IMG/VR virus record: IMGVR_UViG_3300044798_000668
Coordinates: 1-29,921 of that record
Length of the DNA stretch: 29,921 bases
Origin: a virus
Direction: 5' to 3' (one strand)
A program made the translations under genes and the position numbers. Below, piece after piece: positions 1 to 7,140 of this stretch. The notes under the pieces are model-generated. The model did not search any database. It was not told the origin of the DNA and worked only from the letters and a program-made list of their open reading frames with translations. Positions within the stretch are counted from its first letter, which is position 1, and the number at the start of each line of letters is the position of its first letter.

Positions 1-426
1 TCACCAAAGGACCTTTTCTCCTGTGTTTAGAACCATTCCCTTTTTCAGATCTTCACCGCGCACCTTGCGAACGCGTCGTCCGTCGTGCACAAGGAAGACG
101 TTATCTGAGGTTGTCGACATGACGACGGAGCCGATCTGGCGCCGCATTATCTTAGTTGGAAATCGGGCTGTTGAGATCTGAAGAACCTTCTGACCCCAAT
201 GACCGTTATGGTCTGGTGACGGTTCGCCTGTGATTGGATCAGCGAAGCCGGACACCCTATAGATGTCCAAGTCGCCAACGTAGACTACGATTCCAATCTC
301 GTCGTCGGCCAAGATCCGTCTCGGTTCCTTTCTACAGGTTCCGATTACTTCGTCGATGTCGATTCTCCCGCGTTTTTGGTCGAACAGTATCGGCTTTTCG
401 GTCGAGATCACGTGCCTATCGCTCAT
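1..426 (-). CDS. Hypothetical protein with a Hint-like C-terminal stretch
   Basis: A complete 141-residue ORF on the reverse strand with an ATG at 424-426; its stop codon is the first three bases of the window. I do not recognise the whole protein. The last 40 residues (VFLVHDGRRVRKV, then DLKKGMVLNTGEKV) resemble the strand pattern of intein/Hedgehog Hint domains, where a 'dLk.Gd.v' motif is usual, but no N-terminal Cys and no His-Asn C-terminal splice junction is present, so protein splicing is not supported. It overlaps the upstream zinc-ribbon gene by an ATGA, so the two are probably co-translated. No signal peptide or membrane segment is visible. Confidence 0.6.
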   Translation of the reverse strand: MSDRHVISTEKPILFDQKRGRIDIDEVIGTCRKEPRRILADDEIGIVVYVGDLDIYRVSGFADPITGEPSPDHNGHWGQKVLQISTARFPTKIMRRQIGSVVMSTTSDNVFLVHDGRRVRKVRGEDLKKGMVLNTGEKVLW

Positions 427-749
427 GGTGTGTTCTTCTCTTTCATCTTTCTCAATAGGCGTCCTCTCTCTTCTTTGGTTAGCGCGAGCGCCCTCTTCGA
501 GCTGCCTTGGACTGGGATTAGGATCGGTTCGCCATCATGGTTCCTCCCTAAGACGTAGCCAGGATCTCCCCCGAGAACCATTATCTTGATGAAAGATTCA
601 CAGCTTGGACATATGACAAACTTCTCCTGAAAAGGAGGCATTATTGTGATAACACCGCCGCAGTTACAGTGGAGTGGGAAGGGCTCACCCTTTCTTATGC
701 CGTATTCGGCGACAAATGTGTAAAGATCAAAACGGACCTTTTTCGGCAA
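423..749 (-). CDS. Small zinc-ribbon protein
   Basis: A 108-residue protein with a TTG start at 749. The pattern C-N-C near residues 28-30 followed by CPSC near residues 47-50 is a plausible four-cysteine zinc site on a beta-rich ribbon. The C-terminal third is basic and helical (ALALTKEERGRLLRKMKEK), which suits nucleic-acid or protein binding. No enzyme motif is seen. It is the first gene of a two-gene reverse-strand unit and its stop overlaps the start of the next gene. The TTG start lacks a convincing Shine-Dalgarno motif, so the N-terminus is uncertain. Confidence 0.6.
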   Translation of the reverse strand: MPKKVRFDLYTFVAEYGIRKGEPFPLHCNCGGVITIMPPFQEKFVICPSCESFIKIMVLGGDPGYVLGRNHDGEPILIPVQGSSKRALALTKEERGRLLRKMKEKNTP

Positions 750-885
750 GAATCTGTTACCGTATCCCTACTTTACTTGATATTCCGTGGGGTACTTTGA
801 GCCTTTCGATGGTCATGTATCAATCGGAAGCTGAGCCAGAATCCATAGCTCGGGACTCTTTGTTCGGTCTTGTGTGTGTGGGTCC

Positions 886-912
886 CTTGGTGCGAGCGTC
901 GTAATTTGAACC
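886..912 (-). repeat. tRNA-3'-end-like repeat, copy A
   Basis: This 27-bp segment matches 2473-2499 at 24 of 27 positions in the same orientation. Read on the reverse strand it gives GGTTCAAATT, then ACGACGCTCG, then CACCAAG. That resembles a T-loop followed by an acceptor strand and CCA. The bases before the T-loop do not make a proper T-stem and no tRNA body is present, so it is a remnant, an attachment-like site or a dispersed repeat rather than a tRNA gene. Confidence 0.5.
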
Positions 913-933
913 CTCATAGGATGGGCGTTTTTC

Positions 934-967
934 GTCGTCGTCGCGCACCAAGAAGGGCGACGACGAC
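934..967. repeat. GC-rich hairpin at the 3' end of the HEPN gene
   Basis: GTCGTCGTCGC (934-944) and GCGACGACGAC (957-967) form a perfect 11-bp stem around a 12-nt loop that contains GCACCAAG. The hairpin begins directly after the HEPN stop codon. Read in the HEPN direction it is followed by an A-run rather than a U-run, so it does not look like a standard terminator; it may stabilise the mRNA 3' end or belong to the repeat unit next to it. Confidence 0.55.
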
Positions 968-1759
968 TCACAGAATTCCGAATTTCTTGAATAATCTGCG
1001 TCTACCGCTTGGTTTCAGTGCAAGTTTCGCCTTGGTGATAACCCTTCTTTTCCTCAGCTGGCTTACTTGGCTCTCAAGCTGATCAACGTGATAGCCACTG
1101 TAGTTGAGCGACTTCTCTAGCTCATCCGTGGTTGGCGGTCTTCCAAGCTTCTTGCCCAACCCATGGATGGCTGCCTGAATAGCTTCGGTGTTCTTCAGGA
1201 CAACATTCGTCTCCACCTTGACGAGACCGTCTTCGGTCGCGCTAAATAGCACCATCCTTGGTTGTTGGCCCCTGAAAAGGGAGTTCCCAACGTTCCGCTT
1301 CTTCATTTGCCACCCTTTTTCGTCGAACGAGACTGCGAAAAGGTCTGCTAGTGCTTGTCTCGCCAGTCCGAGATAGTCTTCGAATTGTTTCTGTTCCACA
1401 GACAGGGGTGAGGACTGATGATAGAGCGCATTTCTTGTGTCATGATACGGGTTAATTGTCCCGGCAGTCAACGAGGTAGTTACATTCGGAAGAATCCAGT
1501 ACAGCAAGAGACTAAAGTTCCTCTTGTCTTTGATGCTTTTCCATTCCGTCATGGTCAATTGTTTTCCAGTCTGAGCGGGATTGGGACATGACTTGACTAT
1601 TTGTCCGACCAGCTTTGTGTCGCCGAAGGCCTTGAGCATGTATTCTACGCAATTGTCAACAAGGATGAATGCCAATCTTCTACCGGTGACGGCCTTGCTA
1701 GAGGCCAAGGTATCAGCGATACAAAGCTGTTCGATAACATGCTCTATCCAGGGATCCAC
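968..1759 (-). CDS. HEPN-domain protein, putative ribonuclease
   Basis: A 263-residue protein with a GTG start at 1759. Residues 109-114 read RNALYH, an exact R-(N)-x3-H motif of the kind that forms the active site of HEPN ribonucleases (R109, N110, H114). It sits in an otherwise helical region (about 1-145), as HEPN domains require. The C-terminal 60 residues (LGRPPTTDELEKSL and on) look like a helix-turn-helix with a basic tail, suggesting nucleic-acid or partner binding. HEPN proteins with this motif often act as toxins or antiviral RNases. The gene starts one base after the stop of the upstream gene, so the pair is almost certainly one operon. The assignment rests on motif and helical context, not on a database match. 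Confidence 0.6.
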   Translation of the reverse strand: MDPWIEHVIEQLCIADTLASSKAVTGRRLAFILVDNCVEYMLKAFGDTKLVGQIVKSCPNPAQTGKQLTMTEWKSIKDKRNFSLLLYWILPNVTTSLTAGTINPYHDTRNALYHQSSPLSVEQKQFEDYLGLARQALADLFAVSFDEKGWQMKKRNVGNSLFRGQQPRMVLFSATEDGLVKVETNVVLKNTEAIQAAIHGLGKKLGRPPTTDELEKSLNYSGYHVDQLESQVSQLRKRRVITKAKLALKPSGRRRLFKKFGIL

Positions 1760-1760
1760 G

Positions 1761-2252
1761 TCAGCTCACTGCCTCATGGGTCCCTTGCCCCATTGCCGCA
1801 GTCTTCTCTCGAATCTTAGGAATAATCTCTTCTATTACCCATCTCTTTCCTTCTGGCGACAAGGTGTAGCCGTCAGGAGTTTTCGTGAAATACTTCTTGT
1901 AGCTCGGCTGGCGCATGTAGACTGTCGGGTTCCTTACCCCACTTGACAGGAAGATTCGCTGAGGTGAAGCTAGGTTGGGGTCATATCCGAACAGTGCCAA
2001 TCCAATCGCATCAATATTCTGTCCACTGGAGACAGGCAGTTCGACGATGCCATCCTCCGTGAATCGGTATATGTCTTCGTATCCCTGTTTCGGTTCTCTT
2101 GATCTCCTCGCAACTAAAGAGTCATCAGCTTCAAGAGTTTGGATTGCTTCATTGAGTTGGGGAAGCTTCTCCTTCAGCTCTTGATTGCTTTCAAAAGTGG
2201 TCGAAAGCTCGCCAAAAGCTCTGCGTATTCTCAATTCAAATGGCATAGACAC
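1761..2252 (-). CDS. Winged-helix-like partner of the HEPN protein
   Basis: A 163-residue protein with start codons near 2252 (MSMPFELRIRRAF). Two segments have the 'strand, then T/S-x-E/D-G, then helix' pattern of a wing or beta-hairpin beside a helix: YRFTEDGIVELP in the middle and YTLSPEGKRWVIEEIIPKI at the end. That suggests a DNA- or protein-binding winged-helix-type fold. I do not recognise a named family. It is the first gene of the two-gene unit and ends one base before the HEPN start, the layout expected of an antitoxin, regulator or sensor for a HEPN effector. Function is inferred from position only. Confidence 0.55.
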   Translation of the reverse strand: MSMPFELRIRRAFGELSTTFESNQELKEKLPQLNEAIQTLEADDSLVARRSREPKQGYEDIYRFTEDGIVELPVSSGQNIDAIGLALFGYDPNLASPQRIFLSSGVRNPTVYMRQPSYKKYFTKTPDGYTLSPEGKRWVIEEIIPKIREKTAAMGQGTHEAVS

Positions 2253-2788
2253 CAGACCCTTGTCTTGCCGTGCATGTAATGCTTAAGAGACGATCATAAC
2301 GTTTGCGGCAGTTCAGGATTCTAGGGTAAGCAAGCAGCGTCGACCATTGTATGCAGCAATCGAATCAGTGTCAAGGAAGAGCAAAAGGCAATCGCGTCGT
2401 TGCGAGACTTGGTTGACCTGATTGGAACCAAGCCCTCATGAGAGGAGTAGGATATTCGTCGTCGTCGGGTCGCTTGGTGCGGGCGTCCCAATTTGAACCG
2501 TGGGTAGGGGACACTGTCTTATGTGCGTCTTTCGGTATCGAAGAGACGCACAGCACGAGCGAGACCGACACGACCTCAATGACTAGCTGATCTATTTGGC
2601 ACACGCTCTCGCCAGAATGCCAGAACCAAGATGAGTGGTCTTGCATGAGACGGATGTTTGTTGACATAGGCCCGTAGTCAGATCCGTCTCCCTCACGTCC
2701 GGATCGATCACATCACATTGGCTCTCAGACTAGGTCACATTCACCCTACCGAAAGGTTATCCATTACGATCGGGCTGATGGAACGACT
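2253..2788. other. Gene-poor interval containing repeat copy B
   Basis: No convincing gene lies in this 536-base stretch. It holds the second repeat copy (2473-2499), the TCGTCGTCGTCG run at 2456-2467, and presumably the promoters of the divergent units on each side. A reverse ORF at 2371-2667 runs through the repeat and is not credible as a protein. No clear TATA box could be assigned by eye. Confidence 0.5.
2473..2499 (-). repeat. tRNA-3'-end-like repeat, copy B
   Basis: The partner of 886-912 in the same orientation, differing at three of 27 positions. On the reverse strand it reads GGTTCAAATTGGGACGCCCG then CACCAAG, again like a tRNA T-loop, acceptor strand and CCA. A CGACGACGACGA run lies just beyond it, as a similar run lies near copy A. 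The two copies bracket the HEPN cassette about 1.6 kb apart. Confidence 0.5.
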
Positions 2789-3013
2789 TTGAAGATTCAT
2801 CCCCGAGTTTATTCCAAGAAGTACATGAGAAAGCGCGTGTACCAGTATGTGCGCTATTATCTGGAGATTCCGAAACGGATCGCCGAACCGAGTTTGGGAA
2901 TCCAGCTCGAAGCACGACGTCTAGGTGAACACATCATAATCGGCCCCGCCGGGCACTCAAATTCCTTTTCGCTCATCGAAAAAGCGGTACGGCAGGACGA
3001 CGAAAACCGCTGA
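2789..3013 (+). CDS. Small basic hypothetical protein
   Basis: A 74-residue ORF with a TTG start. It is rich in Arg, Lys and Tyr in the first half (KKYMRKRVYQYVRYYLEIPK) and ends in a short acidic tail. The pattern of strand-forming residues (LGEHIIIGPAG) suggests a small folded domain, possibly nucleic-acid binding, but no family is recognised. It stands alone between the repeat copy B and the operator-like cluster. The start is uncertain because no strong Shine-Dalgarno motif precedes it. Confidence 0.45.
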   Translation: MKIHPRVYSKKYMRKRVYQYVRYYLEIPKRIAEPSLGIQLEARRLGEHIIIGPAGHSNSFSLIEKAVRQDDENR

Positions 3014-3031
3014 GACTGTTGTCATGTTTGT

Positions 3032-3057
3032 GTGGACAGTCGTTCAAATAGTGGACA
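3032..3057. promoter_or_regulatory. Direct repeat GTGGACA, two copies 19 bp apart
   Basis: GTGGACA occurs at 3032-3038 and 3051-3057, close to two helical turns apart, upstream of the ribbon-helix-helix gene. The phasing is what a dimeric regulator would need. No regulator can be assigned from sequence alone. Confidence 0.35.
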
Positions 3058-3062
3058 CCTCC

Positions 3063-3095
3063 GCGAAAAACCGTAGAACATTTTCGCTAGCGAAA
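3063..3095. promoter_or_regulatory. Operator-like palindrome cluster (GCGAAA boxes)
   Basis: TTTCGCTAGCGAAA at 3082-3095 is a perfect 14-bp palindrome. A further GCGAAAA at 3063-3069 is the inverse of TTTTCGC at 3081-3087, giving three related half-sites in 33 bp. The cluster lies about 100 bp before a ribbon-helix-helix gene, a class that typically binds such palindromes and represses its own promoter. Confidence 0.45.
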
Positions 3096-3192
3096 TCGTT
3101 TTCCGCCTATTGAAAGAGAGCAATCCATTGGTTCGAAAGCTGAATACAAGGTTGAACTCACATCTTAGAGAACCATCAGCGCTACGAGGATC

Positions 3193-3456
3193 ATGGCTGT
3201 GCAGAATTCAGGACCCGGAAGGAAACCTCAATTCTCGGCGGAGAATCGGCGACCGAGAGGAGTGAGAGTGAGTGTCAGCCTTGACGAGGAGCTCATCAAG
3301 ACTTTGGAACAGATCAGAGTAGACATAGGTGAGCCCTCGTTTAGCGGCCTTGTGAGAAGACTCCTCAAGGAACGGCTAGGTGAACTCGGTATGCTCAAGG
3401 AAGATGCGAGAAAAGCTCTTGGACTGCCGCGTATGAGAAATTCCGAAGACATCTGA
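3193..3456 (+). CDS. Ribbon-helix-helix transcriptional regulator
   Basis: An 87-residue protein with an ATG preceded by GAGGAT. Residues 22-60 fit the ribbon-helix-helix (CopG/Arc-type) fold: strand RGVRVSVSL, helix DEELIKTLEQIRVDI, turn GEPSF, then helix SGLVRRLLKERLGEL. The N-terminal 20 residues are basic and probably disordered. Such proteins bind DNA as dimers through the paired strands. The palindromic cluster just upstream makes autoregulation likely. It may control the forward block that follows. Confidence 0.8.
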   Translation: MAVQNSGPGRKPQFSAENRRPRGVRVSVSLDEELIKTLEQIRVDIGEPSFSGLVRRLLKERLGELGMLKEDARKALGLPRMRNSEDI

Positions 3457-3528
3457 AGCGTTCAGCGAATTGCATCCATTTGTCGGAATACTTCCCAAGC
3501 GGCCTTAACTAATTCTTCTCCATCATGA

Positions 3529-3894
3529 TTGGCAAAGCTCGGTTTCAGACATAGGATTTTCGACCGCCCCTTTGGGACTGGAACACTCATGACAAACCCT
3601 CATCTTTGGCACTCTAGGTTGACGCACACACTCCCCCGATGCGCAGGTGACCATTCACACGAAAGGTGTTCAAGTCCTTCGAGAATTCTCAGAAACAAGG
3701 CGCGAGCGAAAAAGCATCTCTCGCTGCTCGCCGCTAGAGCCTCATTACAGAGTGTTTTCCAAGAATCTTACGTAGACAAGGAGAGATCTGAGATCATCTC
3801 TTTGAGAGACTCTGATGACATCGATGTGATCAGAGGAGAAGTTCTCAGGTCGCCCAGGTATACACGCAAGTTCCAGTTCGAGCATCGATCATGA
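3529..3894 (+). CDS. Doubtful ORF in the 3457-3925 interval
   Basis: A 121-residue ORF fills most of an otherwise empty 469-base gap. Its first half is low in structure and rich in His, Arg and Ser, and reads like non-coding DNA. The last 40 residues (DKERSEIISLRDSDDIDVI and on) look more protein-like and may be the remains of a gene. No Shine-Dalgarno motif precedes the start. I keep it only as a possible fragment; nothing else is seen in this interval. Confidence 0.22.
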   Translation: MAKLGFRHRIFDRPFGTGTLMTNPHLWHSRLTHTLPRCAGDHSHERCSSPSRILRNKARAKKHLSLLAARASLQSVFQESYVDKERSEIISLRDSDDIDVIRGEVLRSPRYTRKFQFEHRS

Positions 3895-3925
3895 TTCAAG
3901 TCGGACTTAGTCGGCGACGCGTCCC

Positions 3926-4720
3926 ATGCAAGTTGTCAGGGCACTAGTCATCAGCGACATGCATGTCGGCAGCGTGTTCGGGATCTGGAACAAATCCTAC
4001 CCGATTGGCGTCTCCACTTTGGCGAATCCGATTCAGAAAGTCCTCTTTCAGTACTGGACGAACCTGTGCACGGTTCTGCATCACTGGAAACCAACGATCC
4101 TGTTGCTGAATGGTGATCTCATTGACGGGCCCAATTACCGATGCGGAGGACGATATCTAACCACGACTAGCATGACTGAGCAGGCTGAGTGCGCCCTGAG
4201 TCTTCTCAGGATGATACCAATCAGAGGCGTCGAGGTCTATGGAATTGGCGGCGGCGACTACTCAAGGAGTGAGTTCATCGATTCGCATAAGATGATCGTC
4301 GAATCTCTTAGAGGTGAGTTCTGTGATGATCAGCTATTTCTTGATGCGAAAGGACATACGATTCATCTCTCGCATGGCAGCTCAACAGCTTTCGTGTACT
4401 ATGAGCAAGTCTTGGCACGAGAGGGCATGTTCGCAGACCAGACCTCAGTTGCTGGCCAGACCCCAGATGTGGAAATCCTTCTGCGAGCGCATTGGCACAA
4501 GTGGATACATATTCAACGCGCTTGGAAGGGTGAGGTCGACAGGCACATCATAGTTGGACCGGGCTTTCAGGGGCAAGATGAATACATGTCAAAGCGAAGC
4601 CCCCTGAGACTAGTCCCTGATGTCGGAGTAGTGCTCTTGTCCGTCTCTCGGGATATAGTGCTCGTTGACCGGATCCTCTACCCAACACCTCTAGTTAGGG
4701 AAAGGACGGTGAAGCTGTAA
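3926..4720 (+). CDS. Calcineurin-like metallophosphoesterase
   Basis: A 264-residue protein with most metal-binding motifs of the metallophosphoesterase fold: D11-M-H13 in ISDMHVGS, G63-D64 in LNGDLIDG, H150 in LSHGS, and H189-W-H191 in RAHWHK. The third motif, normally GNHD/E, reads GGGD (108-111), so the usual catalytic His is not conserved. The family hydrolyses phosphomono- or diesters, often nucleic acids or cyclic nucleotides, with a two-metal centre. There is no signal peptide, so it is presumably cytoplasmic. It is followed after two bases by a winged-helix gene, so the two are probably co-transcribed. The substrate cannot be deduced. Confidence 0.8.
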   Translation: MQVVRALVISDMHVGSVFGIWNKSYPIGVSTLANPIQKVLFQYWTNLCTVLHHWKPTILLLNGDLIDGPNYRCGGRYLTTTSMTEQAECALSLLRMIPIRGVEVYGIGGGDYSRSEFIDSHKMIVESLRGEFCDDQLFLDAKGHTIHLSHGSSTAFVYYEQVLAREGMFADQTSVAGQTPDVEILLRAHWHKWIHIQRAWKGEVDRHIIVGPGFQGQDEYMSKRSPLRLVPDVGVVLLSVSRDIVLVDRILYPTPLVRERTVKL

Positions 4721-4722
4721 TC

Positions 4723-5016
4723 GTGACAAACGCCGTAATCATCGATGCCAAGCGTCTCAGAGAAGTCCTTAGACCGAAATCAATGCTGGAACTGTGGCCC
4801 CAAGCTTACGAAACCGTCCAAGTCGTTGCCAGCGCACCCGGAATCACCATTCGTCAACTGTACAACTACTTCGGTTGGAAAAAGAACCTCAAGGATAGGA
4901 TGATGTGTCGGCTCGTGGAAGAGGGGTATTTGATGATGAAGATGATTCGAGTCACTGGAAAATACGGCAAGATAGGCCGAACAAGAGCTTACTGGGTTCG
5001 AAAAAGCCGTCGCTGA
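4723..5016 (+). CDS. Winged-helix DNA-binding protein
   Basis: A 97-residue protein with a GTG start two bases after the phosphoesterase stop. Residues 28-62 (VQVVASAPGITIRQLYNYFG and on) have the pattern of a helix-turn-helix, and residues 65-92 (VEEGYLMMKMIRVTGKYG, then TRAYWVRK) look like the wing hairpin. It is probably a transcription factor or a DNA-binding accessory of the phosphoesterase. The basic C-terminus supports nucleic-acid contact. Confidence 0.65.
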   Translation: MTNAVIIDAKRLREVLRPKSMLELWPQAYETVQVVASAPGITIRQLYNYFGWKKNLKDRMMCRLVEEGYLMMKMIRVTGKYGKIGRTRAYWVRKSRR

Positions 5017-5139
5017 ACATGAACTTGCGCATATGTTCTCAGCCGTGTTGTTCGACCTCAGACGCTTGATTCCAGGACCCCTTCCAGGTGTGCATTCGGC
5101 GATCAATCGATCTAGGTAGGACTGTGAGGAGGTGAACGT

Positions 5140-5394
5140 ATGCCAAAAGATGATAATTCTCAGACCGTGGAGCCGGCAGCGGACCTTAGCAATCCCCGCG
5201 AGACTCAGTCCATTCTCGCGTATATTCTGACGATCGGCTTCCTGCTGGTCATCGGTTATGCCGTCGCGAAGGCATCGACCTTCCAAGACATCGCGACGGT
5301 TCTAGGCAGTCTGTCTCCGCTCGCCACGATGGTCTTGGCGTTCTACTTCGCGAATAAGGCGGCACAGCAGGCTCAGGCCGCTGCGTCTGCCTAG
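5140..5394 (+). CDS. Small two-helix membrane protein
   Basis: An 84-residue protein with a strong Shine-Dalgarno motif (GAGGAGGTG) nine bases before the ATG. Two hydrophobic segments, about 24-44 and 51-71, form a helical hairpin between a charged N-terminus and an Ala/Gln-rich tail. Size and topology resemble phage holins, but many unrelated small membrane proteins look the same, and the gene lies at the head of a block of membrane proteins rather than beside a lysin. The function is unknown. It is likely to start an operon running to about 9.9 kb. Confidence 0.65.
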   Translation: MPKDDNSQTVEPAADLSNPRETQSILAYILTIGFLLVIGYAVAKASTFQDIATVLGSLSPLATMVLAFYFANKAAQQAQAAASA

Positions 5395-5436
5395 TCCGGC
5401 TTTTCCCGGTCACGATCGTAACGGAGGTGAATCTGC

Positions 5437-5835
5437 ATGACTGCAGACAATGGAAATGGGAATGGTGAGCTCAGGCAACTGCTTGAGCTCAAACGTGCGT
5501 ACCGTCGGGACTTGACATCTCTCGAGAAGGAGCTGAGGGTCAAGTTCGAGCGCGAGTTGGTCGATGGCAAGAAGCGTCTGAAAGAGCAGTACCTCGAGAG
5601 CGTTGTCGACACAGTATTCGCTGAACTGGCTCCGGTGAAGCCGGCGCCGGAAGCCGCGCCGCCTGAAGCTTCTGTGCCGAAAGCCGACGTGCCGCCGAGA
5701 TGTCCTGACTGCGACGCGCCTGTCGATCCAACCGACAAGTTCTGTGCCGAATGCTCCTACCCCTTGAAAGAGGATGTGAAGGATGATGCGCCAGTGGTTA
5801 GTACGGGTCGCCGACAGAGCCCAAGACACCGCTAA
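5437..5835 (+). CDS. Coiled-coil and zinc-ribbon protein
   Basis: A 132-residue protein. Residues 11-60 form a strongly charged helix with coiled-coil character, 65-87 are a Pro/Ala-rich linker, and 89-106 hold a zinc ribbon (C89-P-D-C92 and C103-A-E-C106). The ATG follows GGAGGTG at close spacing. The layout suggests an oligomeric adaptor that binds a partner through the ribbon. Its last 53 bases overlap the next gene in another frame, so the Arg-rich end may be shaped by that overlap. Confidence 0.65.
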   Translation: MTADNGNGNGELRQLLELKRAYRRDLTSLEKELRVKFERELVDGKKRLKEQYLESVVDTVFAELAPVKPAPEAAPPEASVPKADVPPRCPDCDAPVDPTDKFCAECSYPLKEDVKDDAPVVSTGRRQSPRHR

Positions 5836-6604
5836 ACGCATACTCGAGTCCGATCTCGAGCAAGCGGCCATGATCCTGACGACTCTCGTCGCTTCCACAA
5901 CCTACGGTTGGATCGAGGGTTTCGCGATTGAGACGCCACGTTACCAAGCGACTCAGATCTGGTGGATCCTCGGCCACTTCAGCACCTACTCGTTTGCGAT
6001 GGGCGTCATGTTCGCATGCATCACAGGCAGCTTCGGTCTACTGAAAGCGCGGTCAATGTTTGCCAGAGGCAAACGCTATTTCCTGTTCACTTTCGCAGGC
6101 AATTTTCCGTTCTCATGGCTTGTTGAGGACTTCGCGTTCTTCTGGTTCTCACCCGAGTGGCGTCTCACGAGCGACCGATGGACGAACTGGATTCTCGGAG
6201 GCATCTGGATTCTCGACCCATGGCGAACAGGAATCCAGATCTGGATTCCGAACTGGTACTGGCCTGTGCTCGCGTTCTGGGCCTGCATGATGTGGTACGC
6301 TCACCGATGCACCGTCTACGACAACCTCGTCAAGGATGAGATCGCGCGAGAGATCGTGCCGCGCAAGATTGAGATTCCGCATGTCGAGGTGAAGAAACCT
6401 GTTCGAACATCCGAAGAAGCGGCTGAAAGGCGAGACGCCTCCGCTGAAGAGAAGCTGCAGACGCCGGAGGCAGAACATGTGAGAGCCGAGCCCGAGCGGT
6501 CGTCTACCGAGCAGCCGATTCCAGAGCAGAAGAGCCCCCCACGTTCCGTCGAAGCTGAAGAGGCCCTGAAGAAACTGCGCTCGAGGATCTTGAAAGATGC
6601 GTAA
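5783..6604 (+). CDS. Polytopic membrane protein with a charged tail
   Basis: A 273-residue protein. Hydrophobic, Trp-rich segments lie at about 28-46, 59-86, 99-122 and 156-174, with shorter aromatic stretches between them (NWILGGIWILDPW, IQIWIPNWYWPVL). From about residue 180 the protein is a highly charged, probably cytoplasmic tail rich in Glu, Lys and Pro. No known transporter motif was recognised. It overlaps the upstream zinc-ribbon gene by 53 bases and the downstream small membrane gene by eight, pointing to coupled expression. It could be a membrane anchor for the neighbouring soluble proteins. Confidence 0.65.
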   Translation: MMRQWLVRVADRAQDTAKRILESDLEQAAMILTTLVASTTYGWIEGFAIETPRYQATQIWWILGHFSTYSFAMGVMFACITGSFGLLKARSMFARGKRYFLFTFAGNFPFSWLVEDFAFFWFSPEWRLTSDRWTNWILGGIWILDPWRTGIQIWIPNWYWPVLAFWACMMWYAHRCTVYDNLVKDEIAREIVPRKIEIPHVEVKKPVRTSEEAAERRDASAEEKLQTPEAEHVRAEPERSSTEQPIPEQKSPPRSVEAEEALKKLRSRILKDA

Positions 6605-6779
6605 CTACGCCCTAAGCTACTACGTTGGCATGTTCCTCATCTTGCTCTTCCTCTTGGTATCGCTCCTGCGGCACTTCGGCGACATACGCCTGGAAGAGAC
6701 CGCATTGCTCGTGGCGCTTGGTGCGACAATCCTCTTCGCGATCTTTGCGGCTTGGAGGACGAACCAGCATGGCGGGTGA
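6597..6779 (+). CDS. Small membrane protein
   Basis: A 60-residue protein with an ATG inside the end of the preceding gene. Two hydrophobic segments (about 8-25 and 34-51) are joined by a short charged loop (RHFGDIRLEE). The C-terminus is short and polar. No family is recognised. The overlaps on both sides place it firmly in the operon, and its size is typical of virus-encoded membrane peptides. Confidence 0.6.
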   Translation: MRNYALSYYVGMFLILLFLLVSLLRHFGDIRLEETALLVALGATILFAIFAAWRTNQHGG

Positions 6780-7140
6780 ACTTGCGCGACAGCTCGGACA
6801 GTTTCCGTTCACAAAGCTGAAGCCACGGAGCTTTCGACTTGCAATTGCAGGCCTCAGCACGCGCGAACTCGAGACGCATCCCGTCAAGGTCTGGGTTGAA
6901 GTTGACGACATCGGCAAAGTCGTCAAGATCGCGGGTTTCGCTCGCGTCCTACGCGCCTATCCACATCTCAACTTCGTCTATCTCGAAACCTACGCAAGTC
7001 ACCTTGCATCGCTTGTCAGGAGCGATCTTGTGCGTTCGGTTTGGAACGATGAACCTGTGAGAGCTGAGGGCTGTGTGGTCACTGAAACGTATTCAAGCGC
7101 CCGCGCTCTGGCGCTTGGGTTTCACGGGCGACCGTGTTAG
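6769..7140 (+). CDS. Subtilase propeptide-like protein
   Basis: A 123-residue ORF starting at an ATG at 6769 behind GGAGG (6754-6758); the open frame extends further upstream but that part is a shadow of the previous gene. Residues 36-95 have the alternating pattern of a subtilisin propeptide (I9 type): VKVWVEVDDIGKVV, a helix, then a segment like 'L..L..sdlV.sVW.DepV'. Such domains normally sit at the N-terminus of the protease and act as folding chaperone and inhibitor. The protease catalytic domain starts in a different frame at 7073, so the two are separate ORFs here. There is no signal peptide. The last 25 residues overlap the protease and are probably not functional. Confidence 0.5.
   Translation: MAGELARQLGQFPFTKLKPRSFRLAIAGLSTRELETHPVKVWVEVDDIGKVVKIAGFARVLRAYPHLNFVYLETYASHLASLVRSDLVRSVWNDEPVRAEGCVVTETYSSARALALGFHGRPC

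Noticed and set aside
1-426. Intein in the first gene
   Set aside because: The Hint-like pattern lacks splice-junction residues and any host protein on either side.
886-970. tRNA gene at repeat copy A
   Set aside because: Only a T-loop/acceptor-like end is present; there is no matching T-stem, anticodon arm or 5' acceptor strand.
2371-2667. 98-residue reverse ORF
   Set aside because: It runs across repeat copy B and the CGT run; composition is not protein-like and such ORFs arise from tRNA-like repeats.
5140-5394. Firm call of holin
   Set aside because: Two helices and small size are suggestive, but no lysin is adjacent and many small membrane proteins share this layout.
5410-5898. 162-residue reverse ORF opposite the zinc-ribbon gene
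   Set aside because: It mirrors a well-supported forward gene with a strong ribosome site and zinc motif; its own sequence shows no motif.
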